The notes beneath the pieces were generated by a model. The model was not told the origin of the DNA. It was given only the letters and a program-made list of their open reading frames with translations, and made no database searches. Below are positions 46,002 through 53,992 of a stretch of 64,000 nucleotides of DNA, piece by piece. A program made the translations under genes and the position numbers. Where the stretch lies: the NCBI GenBank assembly GCA_963761425.1, contig CAVXGQ010000006.1:1-64000 (forward strand), given 5' to 3'. Within the stretch, counting starts at the first letter, position 1. Each line of letters starts with the position of its first letter. The DNA comes from Bog-793 sp963761425. GTDB taxonomy: Bacteria; Actinomycetota; Acidimicrobiia; Acidimicrobiales; Bog-793.

Positions 46002-46541
46002 ATGAGCGCCGGGGACGAAGAAACCTCACGGGATCGGAATCTCATGCAGTTAGCCTCGTAGCGGCACTGCGTCGACCGGATCGAAGCCAACTGGCCCGCC
46101 TTCGCCGCGCGATGCCGGCAACGACTCCGCCGAGGTCTTTTCGACAGCCCGGTCGAGAAAGTGGCGGAGAACATTGTCGAGGACCTGTTCACGGTGGTCC
46201 TCGACTGGTCACTCGCCGACGTGAACCTGCAAGCTGGCAATGCGGACATGGTTCTCTCTGAGCTCGGGATCAAGAGGCTCGTGCTGGAGGACAAGCACCC
46301 TGGCACCCTGCTCTGGCATCGGCGGGCGGTCGAGCCAGCCCTTGATCAGGCGCGGCGATACGCGGCGGAGCAGAAGGTCGGAGCAGTTGCCGTCAGCGAC
46401 GGGCACATGCTCTACGAGGCTGACGTCGTTGCAGGCGGACCACGCGACCGCGTGCTGGTAGCTCTGGACGCCAACGCGGCTCCCAGGGATCTGTGGTGGG
46501 TTTCGGTGAACGGCATCAACCGAGCAAGTAAGGTCCCTTGA
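46002..46541 (+). pseudogene. Small nuclease-like protein with an in-frame amber stop
   Basis: An ATG at 46002 opens a frame that reaches a TAG at 46059. The same frame then continues without stop to 46541: R-I-E-A-N-W-P-A-F-A-A-R, V-A-E-N-I-V-E-D-L-F, A-D-M-V-L, L-V-L-E-D-K-H-P-G, A-R-R-Y-A-A-E. The D-x(n)-E-D-K pattern with the A-R-R-Y-A helix suggests a PD-(D/E)xK fold. A GTG at 46161 could start a shorter protein of 126 residues. Function unknown. Confidence 0.45.
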
Positions 46542-46621
46542 TGTCCCTGTTACTGCGCTGAATGGACCAGGTGCTCATGGGACGTGATTGTCGGCATCCC
46601 CGGCCCGGGCCGTCTGGACAG

Positions 46622-47242
46622 ATGGTGACGCGCGCAGGTACCACGGAGGTGGGCGACGATGACGGTGGGGCACGGGCCCGGCCCCTAGGGGCCGGCATCG
46701 TCGGCATCGCCCTGATCGCCTTCTTGCTCGCCGCGTGCGGTGGCGGAAGCCCACCGGCGTCGGTGGCCCACATCGGCGAGAGTGCCTCAACGACCACCCT
46801 CCCCTCGGCCGGCGGGTCAGGCGGGATGCCGAGCGTCCAGCAGATGTACCAGGACGCCCTCGCCTACGTGGGCTGCATGCGCAGCCACGGCGACCCGACC
46901 TTCCCGCCTCCAGAGGAGGTAAACAACGCCAGGCAGCAGGAAATCGGCTTGGGCAACCAACCCGGAGCCATGAAGGGCCCAAAGTACCGGTCCGCTAACA
47001 AGACCTGCGAGGTCTTGCTCCCCAACTCGGGCACCGGTCCTTCGCAGGCAGAGGTGCAGCAGCAGATTGTCAAAGACCTGAAGTTCTCGAAGTGCATGCG
47101 CTCGCACGGCCTCCCCAACTTTCCTGACCCCAAGGAAACCAGCCAGGGCATTTCGATCAGCTCGGCGCACCCCGTCGACGTGAACTCACCGCAGTTCCAG
47201 GCGGCTCAGAAGGACTGTCGATCCTTCATACCGATCCCCTAG
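46622..47242 (+). CDS. Twin-CMRxHG lipoprotein, copy 4 (divergent)
   Basis: 206 residues, with a longer charged N-region than the other copies and lipobox F-L-L-A-A-C-G. Module 1 is degenerate: G-C-M-R-S-H-G-D-P-T-F-P-P-P; module 2 is K-C-M-R-S-H-G-L-P-N-F-P-D-P. The partner cysteines (K-T-C, K-D-C) are kept. The family segment is altered to A-S-V-A-H-I-G-E-S. No copy of the 11-bp direct repeat was found upstream, so it is probably outside the regulon. Starts at ATG 46622 or GTG 46625. Confidence 0.8.
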   Translation: MVTRAGTTEVGDDDGGARARPLGAGIVGIALIAFLLAACGGGSPPASVAHIGESASTTTLPSAGGSGGMPSVQQMYQDALAYVGCMRSHGDPTFPPPEEVNNARQQEIGLGNQPGAMKGPKYRSANKTCEVLLPNSGTGPSQAEVQQQIVKDLKFSKCMRSHGLPNFPDPKETSQGISISSAHPVDVNSPQFQAAQKDCRSFIPIP

Positions 47243-47392
47243 ACGCCTGGGATTCCGGCCGCGACCACCACCCTCACCTGCGTTTTGTCCGCGCGCCGGT
47301 TACGGAGAAGATCCGGAGCTGTTCACCTCGGGCTTGCCCCTCCCTCCCAGCGCTGACCAGCATTTTGTCCGCGTTCCGGCCACGGCACCCCG
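47243..47392. other. Intergenic with two TTTTGTCCGCG repeats
   Basis: TTTTGTCCGCG occurs near 47284 and 47363, each followed by a CCGG-containing segment. Start of the accessory repeat region. Confidence 0.45.
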
Positions 47393-47540
47393 CTCTCCCC
47401 AATCCCTCTTGTGGGGAGAGAGACAAGCGCGAGGGGAGCACCCGAAACGGCCACGCCCGAAACGGCGGAGGACAGGGCGAGGGGCGGAGGGAAAGAGAGC
47501 GGCAGCGCCGAGCACGCAGCGAGGGTGACGATTCCTGGCG
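47393..47540 (+). repeat. GC-rich repeat family, member R1
   Basis: Begins with the palindrome CTCTCCCC-12 nt-GGGGAGAG (47393-47420), followed by a purine-rich GAGACAAGCGCGAGG body. The palindrome is identical to that of member R2 at 53637. Confidence 0.65.
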
Positions 47541-47693
47541 ACAAGACTGAGAGCGGACCTCGCGGAGAAGCCGCTGTGCGCTGAGAGCTTGCAACCTAGC
47601 CTGCGCCGGGTGACGACGCTCCGGCGTCCGCGGACACGCCCGCCGATCTCAGCCCGGGAAGCCGATCGATCCCTCGGCGCGATAATTGGCTCG

Positions 47694-48907
47694 ATGGCGA
47701 CGGCCCCAGACCGTCTCGTTCGCACGACCAAAGCGGTACTCATCGGTCTCCTCTTAGCGCTCGCGGTCGCGGTCGCCTTGGCGGTGCCGGCCGGAGCGTC
47801 GTCCCGCGTCGTCACGTCTCCAAAGGTGCTCCGCGTTCTGGCGTCGCGTCGCTCGGTACCCGACACGGGTGGGGTAGTCCACTTCACGGTGGTACTGCGG
47901 GGTGCCAACGAGTGCAGGGTCGGAATCGCAGGGCGCTCCACAGTCGTCCTGGCGTTTCCCGCGCCTGGGCGCGGTGCACGAACGGCACGTTCCTCCACGC
48001 CATACGGTTCGGGGCGAACTCCGGGTCGACAGCCCTCGATGTCTCGTTCCGCCTGTACCTGCGCCGTGGACCGGATATCCACTGGTACCCGCTTGGAAAC
48101 GTGCGCATCGACGGAGCACCGCTCGCTCCCACGACCACGACGGCCCCCGCTCCTTCGTTCACACAAACGCCCAACTGGTCGGGCTACGTCGTGCAGCCAG
48201 CCCTGCCGTTCCAGCAATCTGCGAACTGGTCGGGCTACGTCGTGCCGTCGAGCAGTGCGCTAATCACCAACGTAAGCGGCGAGTGGACTGTGCCGACGTT
48301 GAACTGTATCGACACGCCGAATCCCGGGGTGTCCACATGGGTTGGCACCGGTGGTGCCGGGGACAGCTCGGGCGACCTTCTCCAGACTGGAGTCAGAGAG
48401 TACTGTTCCCTCGGCTTCCAGCAGGATTACGGCTGGTGGGAAGAAGCTCCGGGCAGTCCCAACAGCGAGGTCCCTTTTGTGCTTTCCGTTTGGCCGGGCG
48501 ATTCGATCGAAGCGTCCGTGTATCAGGACACGACGGGACAGTGGGTGACCAGGCTCGACAACCTGACGACCGGCCTCTCGGGCTGGATGATCACCAGCGA
48601 AGCGTACGGAGTGGGTACCGACGGGAGTGGAACATTCACCGACCAGGGGTCGACCACTGACCTCACATACTCCGGGGGCTACACCGCCGAGTGGATCGTC
48701 GAGGACTATGAGTTGATCGGTTCCTACGTGTCGTTTGCCAACTACGGGACGGTAAGCTTCTCGGACTTGCAGCTCAGTGGCCTGTCGCCTTGGTACCTGA
48801 CGGCGGGCGAGGGGTGCGAGATCGTTCAGAACGGAGTCGTGCTGTCGACACCGTCGTCGCCGTTGCCGTCGACAGACAGCTTCTCGGTGAGCTACACGGG
48901 TCCTTGA
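47694..48907 (+). pseudogene. Secreted G1 glutamic peptidase, second gene, frameshifted near the N-terminus
   Basis: Signal peptide frame from ATG 47694 (L-I-G-L-L-L-A-L-A-V-A-V-A-L-A-V-P-A-G-A) through V-V-H-F-T-V-V-L-R-G-A-N-E-C. It then shifts about 47915-47935 into the frame holding A-R-C-T-N-G-T-F and the whole catalytic domain: N-W-S-G-Y-V-V (twice), G-E-W-T-V-P-T-L-N-C, catalytic Q in L-L-Q-T-G-V, and E in A-E-W-I-V-E-D. GATAAT ends 7 bp before the ATG, so it is leaderless. One-base repair would restore a complete secreted acid peptidase without Ig domains. Confidence 0.75.
48173..48244 (+). repeat. 21-bp direct repeat inside the G1 peptidase gene
   Basis: Identical 21-bp copies start at 48173 and 48224, 51 bp apart (17 codons), duplicating N-W-S-G-Y-V-V at the front of the catalytic domain. 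In frame. Confidence 0.85.
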
Positions 48908-49045
48908 GCGCGGGGAATCTCGACACGGGTGCCGATCCCTCAGGCGCAGTGATTGACTTCAGGCAAGTATGTCCTCACTGCCGAAGGGCAGGTCAGGGCG
49001 CTTCGCGCCCGCTCTGACCTGCTACGGGAGCGTTGGGAGGCTCGA

Positions 49046-49876
49046 CTACGCCGTCCCTTCTGGCGAATCTGGTTCGTCTGGAAATACCTGACCGATGAGC
49101 GATTCCGGGAACCCCGCGAACGCGGGCAAGGTCTCGCGCGTAATCGGCTCCGGTGGCGGCCACGTTTGCGGTTCTGTCGGTGGTGGCCAAATACGAATAG
49201 TGCACGTCTCGTTCTGCGGCCGGTCGTACCTATCTTCCACACGCCGTCCCCGGATACCGACAAATACAGATTGCACTACCAAGTCTCCCAGGATTCGGGT
49301 GAGCACCTGAGCGTGGGGGGTTCCAGATGGGAACCCCGGATAGTCGAACGGGCTGACGGTGTGGTCTCTGACGTGAAACGCGAGTTCTGACTCATGGCGC
49401 TGAAATTGGCCAAACCACATCTGAAATCGAGGAGCGGGTCCGATCTGAGTTCGGAACGCATGGAGTTCGCTTGCGTAGACCACACGCCCCGGGTCCGGAT
49501 CGATGATGTCGTAACAGAGAGCCTTGAGCATTCCCCACGCAGCGAGAAGCTCACAATCCTTGCGTCTGATGGGAGTCGTTACTCCGCCAAGGGCCGGCTT
49601 AAGAATGTCGCTTGTGGGCTTTTCCAGCTTGTTCCCAAACCGCTTGTTACACGGGCAGCACACCAGGGGCAGCTTCACCGCGGCCGCCGATCCCCAGCGC
49701 TTGAAGTTACTTATAAGGATGGCTTCATCCAACGAGACCGTCTCAACCGCCGTCACGTATTGGTGGGGGTACAGCCGCTTCAGTTCGTTAGCTGCCCAAT
49801 GTGGAAAGACATCTTCGATGGTCATATCTGTGCGCGTACCGCAAAACACGCAGTTGCCGCGCCGCTTCTTACTCAC
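49046..49876 (-). CDS. HNH-like zinc-finger protein
   Basis: 276 residues. N-terminal C-V-F-C-G, then T-I-E-D-V-F-P-H-W, then L-V-C-C-P-C-N-K-R-F-G-N-K-L-E. This is the layout of a group of HNH-endonuclease-like proteins in which C-x-x-C, E-H-x-x-P-x-W and C-x-x-C-N alternate. Here the usual His of the E-H pair is Asp, so nuclease activity is uncertain. The rest (about 100-276) is of unknown fold with a Pro-rich tail. GTG start, 19 bp from the divergent small gene at 49896. Confidence 0.6.
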   Translation of the reverse strand: MSKKRRGNCVFCGTRTDMTIEDVFPHWAANELKRLYPHQYVTAVETVSLDEAILISNFKRWGSAAAVKLPLVCCPCNKRFGNKLEKPTSDILKPALGGVTTPIRRKDCELLAAWGMLKALCYDIIDPDPGRVVYASELHAFRTQIGPAPRFQMWFGQFQRHESELAFHVRDHTVSPFDYPGFPSGTPHAQVLTRILGDLVVQSVFVGIRGRRVEDRYDRPQNETCTIRIWPPPTEPQTWPPPEPITRETLPAFAGFPESLIGQVFPDEPDSPEGTA

Positions 49877-49895
49877 GGCCTAACCTTGGAGGGAG

Positions 49896-50051
49896 ATGGC
49901 AGAGAAACCGAAGGACCAGCACACCCAGGAAACCGACAAGGGCCTGACGATCCCGGTACCGACGCGCGATGAAATCGACTCCGCGTTGTCCGCAATCGCC
50001 AAGCCCCAGGTCTCACGACTCCGCAGGATACGCCGAGCGAAGAAGAAGTAG
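49896..50051 (+). CDS. 51-residue protein, unknown function
   Basis: ATG at 49896 with a strong GGAGGGA site directly upstream. The product is acidic-polar at the front, contains G-L-T-I-P-V-P-T-R-D-E-I-D-S-A-L and ends in a basic tail (R-R-I-R-R-A-K-K-K). The last 39 bases overlap the end of the convergent transposase gene. No family named. The ribosome site and compositional pattern make it a likely real gene. Confidence 0.55.
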   Translation: MAEKPKDQHTQETDKGLTIPVPTRDEIDSALSAIAKPQVSRLRRIRRAKKK

Positions 50052-50984
50052 CTCGAACATCGACCGTGGGTCGTCACGGTGGTTGTACCGCCACACGTAC
50101 TCGTTCAGGTATCCCTGCAGCCATTTCTTGGAGACCGAGTGATGCGATCCCGAGATGCCGCGCTTCACCAACGACCAGAACCCCTCGATGGTCTGAGTGT
50201 GAATGTCTCCGCTCACGTAGACGCCCGCGGAGTGGTCGATCTGGCGATGGTCGAACATTTCGTGTCTCATGGCCCGATAGCCAGGAAACGAGTCCGTGTA
50301 GACCGTCGAACCAGCCTCGACGTGCTTGCGGATTCCACCAACGAGGTTCGCGGACGACACGTCGGCAATCGGGTAGGCGCGCACACGGCCCTTGCGTTCG
50401 ACCATGCCAAACACGGGTTGCTTTTGGTCGCGCGACCGACCGCCCCGGCCGCGTCCTTTGCCCGAACCGTGGTGGTCCGCAGGTCCGCGCCGCGATCCGC
50501 CGACGTAGGTTTCGTCAGCCTCAACCGCGCCATTCAGGACGACTTCATCTTGCACCATGAGCTGGTTGCGAATGAGCGTGAACATCCGCCATGCGGTCTT
50601 GTAGGTCACGCCCAGCTCGCGCTCAAGCTGCTTGGCGGACACCCCACAACGAGTGCTGGCCATGATGTACATCGCGTAGAACCAAAGGTGCAGTGCCGTA
50701 GACGACTTGTGAAAAATCGTCCCTGCGGTCGGGTAGACGTAGTGACCGCAGGCAACGCAAGACCACGCTTGGCGTTGCTGCTTCCCGTTGTAGTGCTTGA
50801 ACTCGCGCACCTCACCGCACTGCGAGCAGTGCGCGTGCGATCCATCCTCCGTGGCGTACCGAGTGCGCCAGAGGTAGTCCAGACAAGCGGAGTCATCAGG
50901 AAAACGCTGCATGAACTCCATGAGCGAGTACTGAGATTCAGAGGATTTCGCTCGCTTTGGGTTTTTTCGGTCTACGGAAGGCAT
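50013..50984 (-). CDS. IS1595-family (ISXO2-like) transposase
   Basis: 323 residues from ATG 50984. N-terminal zinc ribbon (H-C-S-Q-C-G and C-V-A-C-G), helix-turn-helix (V-S-A-K-Q-L-E-R-E-L-G-V-T-Y-K-T-A-W), then the DDE core: D in E-A-D-E-T-Y-V-G-G, D in V-Y-T-D-S-F-P-G-Y, and E in T-I-E-G-F-W-S-L-V-K-R-G. Intact. Terminal repeats were not located. The 62-residue gene upstream on the same strand may belong to the same element. Confidence 0.9.
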   Translation of the reverse strand: MPSVDRKNPKRAKSSESQYSLMEFMQRFPDDSACLDYLWRTRYATEDGSHAHCSQCGEVREFKHYNGKQQRQAWSCVACGHYVYPTAGTIFHKSSTALHLWFYAMYIMASTRCGVSAKQLERELGVTYKTAWRMFTLIRNQLMVQDEVVLNGAVEADETYVGGSRRGPADHHGSGKGRGRGGRSRDQKQPVFGMVERKGRVRAYPIADVSSANLVGGIRKHVEAGSTVYTDSFPGYRAMRHEMFDHRQIDHSAGVYVSGDIHTQTIEGFWSLVKRGISGSHHSVSKKWLQGYLNEYVWRYNHRDDPRSMFELLLLRSAYPAES

Positions 50985-51012
50985 ATCGATGATCCAGTCG
51001 GATAAAGGCGAA

Positions 51013-51201
51013 TCAAGCGGTGAGGTGCTCGAGAACTTGGCGCAGAGCATCAGCGACCTCGCGGACGCCTGTGATGATTTGCGTAAGAGCTTGGGCAAGT
51101 TGGCTCGGATTGCTCGCGCTCATGGGGATGTTGTCGGCCAAGAGTCGCAAGTTGTGCTCCAAGCCCTGCAATCTGGCGTCGATCTCGGAGAGTTCATCCA
51201 T
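51013..51201 (-). CDS. 62-residue coiled-coil-like protein, leaderless
   Basis: M-D-E-L-S-E-I-D-A-R-L-Q-G-L-E-H-N-L with heptad-like leucines, then N-P-S-Q-L-A-Q-A-L-T-Q-I-I-T-G-V-R-E-V, predicted fully helical. A perfect TATACT box lies 6 bp before the ATG. It ends 28 bp before the IS1595 transposase start, so the two could be one transcript. An overlapping plus-strand frame of 72 codons is less likely. Confidence 0.6.
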   Translation of the reverse strand: MDELSEIDARLQGLEHNLRLLADNIPMSASNPSQLAQALTQIITGVREVADALRQVLEHLTA

Positions 51202-51207
51202 GGCTAA

Positions 51208-51213
51208 AGTATA
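51208..51213 (-). promoter_or_regulatory. -10 box of a leaderless promoter (62-residue gene)
   Basis: TATACT on the minus strand, 6 bp before the ATG at 51201. Confidence 0.65.
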
Positions 51214-51396
51214 CCCACCAGGACTTCGGCAGTCAAGGGATAGTTGCCTGACTTCAATTAACAGGGGCGAGTCGCGTCATTAATCCTGCGGTCAGGGGCA
51301 GTCATAGGGGCGCGTTTCGGCGCGCATTATGGGACGCGTGTCGGACTCCCGAACCGTCGTTAGGCGTGCCCGACAGCCCATTCTGTGATTCACGCC

Positions 51397-52806
51397 TCAG
51401 CGCGCGGACCAACTGAACTGCCCGCTCCAGTTGATCTGCCCGTAGTAGGAGGGCCAGGCACCGGACCGGAAGAGCGGGGAGGCGACCTTCACCGGCATAG
51501 CTCCGGGCGCCGCGATAAGCCACAGAGCATCACCCGACTCGTAGAGAAGGATCTTGCCGTTGCTCGACCAGACTGGCACCGAGGCACCGGCCGTACCCTG
51601 CACCTCATTTGGCACGGACGAACCCGGGCTGAGGAGCCACAGGTGATGCGTCGAGTACCACTTTGTGACGGTCAACTGGAAGAAGTCCGACGCGCTCAAT
51701 GACGGAGCCTCGACAAACGCGAGCGTCTTCCCGTTGGGTGACCACGCCGGATCAATGGTGACGTCACCCGCGGGCGTGCGAACGTCCGAGCAGCGCGCTG
51801 TCGCGATCACGCACGTCTCGACGGTTTTCGTCATCCACGCGTAGCGATTGCCGCCCGAGCCAATCGCGAGCACGCCATTCAACCCGACCGAGACGGTCTG
51901 CCCAACCGTGACCCCAAGGTCAATCGGTGTCGCTCCCGCGGATCGGACCTCGTAGACGTGCATGCCGTCGGCGGCTAACGATGCGGACTGATCAAGGTCG
52001 ACCCAGAACAGGAGTCCTTCGTGGTGCGGGAGGACGATCACGCCATTCACGAAGTTGCCGTGAAAGCCAGTCGCCCTGGCGAATGAGATCGGGGTCGAAC
52101 GCCATACCGTGCGTGTCCCTGTCAGCGAACTCGCAAGCTCGAGTCGCTCGGCCCCATGGAACGAGCCGTTGGGACCGTTCACGATGCTCCTCGACACGAA
52201 GGCGTAGCTGCTCCCGTCCATCGCCCATGCGACGAGATCGGACGAAACCGAGCCAACAGGCGTCGATCGTCCTGATGACGAGAGCCGATACAGCGTCGTC
52301 CCGACGAGCACTTCCCCGTTCGGCATCCACCGCGGGCTGCCTCCGCTGGTCGTGATCGTTTGCGCCGAAGTCCCGTCCGCATGGGCAGTCCCTGCGCCGC
52401 TCTGGCCGATCGAGTATGCGAGCCACTTGCCGTTGGGCGAGAAGCTCGGGGCGCCGGCCACTTGGGTTCCGGAGGTGACCGCCCTGAGCTTGTTCGTGCT
52501 GCCGTCGAGAACGTAGAGCTGGTCACGCGAGACGAACGCAAGGTTGCCGTGACCATGGAAGGCCTTGGCGTTCACGATAGGACTCGGACTCGACGCTGTG
52601 AGGTTCGTGGCGGCGGGCGCCTTCGGTGGGGCGCTCGTCCCGCTCACAGAGATGTATGCGACAAGCCCCGCGATCACCGCGGTGGTGGCGCCCGCGACCA
52701 CATATCGACGGTGCCGCTGACGCCGACGCGCTTCTTCGATCAACGCCTCCGCGTCGGAGGGAGCGCGATCAGCCAATTGTGGCGGCGGCGCGCGAAGGAC
52801 CTTCAT
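51397..52806 (-). CDS. Membrane-anchored beta-propeller (PD40/TolB-like) protein
   Basis: 469 residues. About 35 cytoplasmic residues (Asp/Glu/Arg-rich, A-E-A-L-I-E-E-A-R-R-R-Q-R), one membrane helix (V-V-A-G-A-T-T-A-V-I-A-G-L-V-A), then an exported region with repeated blade motifs such as S-F-S-P-N-G-K-W-L-A-Y, P-A-W-S-P-N-G-K-T-L-A-F and V-W-S-S-N-G-K-I-L-L-Y, typical of WD40-like PD40 propellers. Cotranscribed with the GntR-type regulator (11-bp gap). Likely an envelope sensor or binding protein; ligand unknown. Confidence 0.8.
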   Translation of the reverse strand: MKVLRAPPPQLADRAPSDAEALIEEARRRQRHRRYVVAGATTAVIAGLVAYISVSGTSAPPKAPAATNLTASSPSPIVNAKAFHGHGNLAFVSRDQLYVLDGSTNKLRAVTSGTQVAGAPSFSPNGKWLAYSIGQSGAGTAHADGTSAQTITTSGGSPRWMPNGEVLVGTTLYRLSSSGRSTPVGSVSSDLVAWAMDGSSYAFVSRSIVNGPNGSFHGAERLELASSLTGTRTVWRSTPISFARATGFHGNFVNGVIVLPHHEGLLFWVDLDQSASLAADGMHVYEVRSAGATPIDLGVTVGQTVSVGLNGVLAIGSGGNRYAWMTKTVETCVIATARCSDVRTPAGDVTIDPAWSPNGKTLAFVEAPSLSASDFFQLTVTKWYSTHHLWLLSPGSSVPNEVQGTAGASVPVWSSNGKILLYESGDALWLIAAPGAMPVKVASPLFRSGAWPSYYGQINWSGQFSWSAR

Positions 52807-52817
52807 GACATCGCCTC

Positions 52818-53168
52818 TCAGGGAATGCTCTCGATCAGTCGGACCAACTCGTCACGGCGGAAGCCCTCGCGACGTGCGACCTGCACCAGCTCCCGCGCCT
52901 TGGTGAGCACCACGCTCCGCTCCGGTGCTTCGCCAGCGACGGTGATGCCCCTGCCTCTTCGGAATTCGAGCAACCCTTCGTCTCGCAAGAGACGGAGCGC
53001 GCGAAGGACCGTGTTCGTGTTCACTCCGAGCACGGCGGCAAGGTCGCGAGCTGGCGGGAGCGTCTCGCCCGGACTCGCCTCGCCCTCAGCGATCGCTCGC
53101 CGAATGTCCCCAGCCACCTGATCGTGAAGCAGCGCCGGATCGGAACGATCGACCTTGATGCCTATCAT
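52818..53168 (-). CDS. GntR-family regulator, YtrA type
   Basis: 116 residues. Winged helix of GntR proteins: D-Q-V-A-G-D-I-R-R-A-I, G-E-T-L-P-P-A-R-D-L-A-A-V-L-G-V-N-T-N-T-V-L-R-A-L, then E-G-L-L-E-F-R-R-G-R-G. Only a short C-terminal helical tail, no ligand domain, as in the YtrA subfamily that often controls ABC transporters. ATG at 53168. First gene of an operon with the PD40 protein. Confidence 0.9.
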   Translation of the reverse strand: MIGIKVDRSDPALLHDQVAGDIRRAIAEGEASPGETLPPARDLAAVLGVNTNTVLRALRLLRDEGLLEFRRGRGITVAGEAPERSVVLTKARELVQVARREGFRRDELVRLIESIP

Positions 53169-53636
53169 GGTGCTACCCACGCTAGCATCGCTGGTGCTGA
53201 GGAACAGGGGCGAAGGACACTTTGTAACTGTCGTTGCGCGAGCGAAAGCGGACATTCGGAGCGCTCGTGTCGAACTATGCACGGTGCTCGAGGAGCGCTC
53301 CTAATCGGCAATACGCGCGTTCACCAGCGTCACATAATGCGCGCCAATTTCGTCTCGCGGACTAGCCCGAAGGTGCCGTTGTGGGGCAACAATCGCGAGC
53401 GCGGGCAGGTCACCGTGACCGCACCCCGCTCATTTCCGAAGCGCCCGTTTGCCTTTATGTAGTTGTCATGCGGTCGCTTCAGCCGTAAGGGGGCTCCGGT
53501 AGGTTGCCCGGTGTGGTCGCCCTCCGCGTGTCCTTGCTGGTGGCGCGGGCCGGGCTCTTGGGCGTGGCCGGTCCCGTGCGCCCGCGGTCCGGTCTCCTTG
53601 TCCGGGTTGGCGTCCCCGTTTCCTGCCCTTCTCCCG
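53169..53636. other. Intergenic without a gene
   Basis: Upstream region of the GntR operon followed by GC-rich sequence resembling the repeat family in inverted orientation. No credible frame. Confidence 0.4.
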
Positions 53637-53945
53637 CTCTCCCCAATCCCTCTTGTGGGGAGAGAGGGACAGGCGCGGGAAGGCAGGCCAAAGACCGGGG
53701 ACAGAGACGGCCGGCAGGCCGGCGAGAGGGGCAACGGCCAGGCGAGCGGACCGCCGAGCAAAGCAACCGGCCGGACGACCGGGCGGCGCCCCACCGAGGG
53801 CGAGCGCCCGGCGCGCACGGACGGCGGGGAGAGAGGGGGGGCCGGCCCCAGCCAGCCCAGCAGGGGGGGCAGAGCGCTTAGGGCGGGCAGCTACAGGGCC
53901 GACGGACAGGCGCCCACGTTCGCCCAGGAAGCGGCGAAAGCGGCG
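53637..53945 (+). repeat. GC-rich repeat family, member R2 (long copy)
   Basis: Starts with CTCTCCCC-12 nt-GGGGAGAG (53637-53664), then GACAGGCGCGGGAAGGCAGG, AAAGACCGGGGAC, CGAGGGCGAGCGCCCGG, CCCAGCCAGCCCAGCAGG, and ends GGCGCCCACGTTCGCCCAGG near 53930. The same order of blocks recurs on the minus strand at 58200-57890. Confidence 0.8.
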
Positions 53946-53992
53946 GACGGAAGTCAGGGTGGCGGACAAGGGGGATGCGGCGGGGTGGAAGG

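Noticed and set aside
46500..46621. Direct-repeat operator before lipoprotein copy 4
   Set aside because: No GTAACC/GCAACC pair with 11-bp spacing was found in this interval.
50989..51207. 72-codon plus-strand frame opposite the 62-residue gene
   Set aside because: The minus-strand frame has a perfect -10 box at the right distance; the plus frame has no promoter or ribosome signal.
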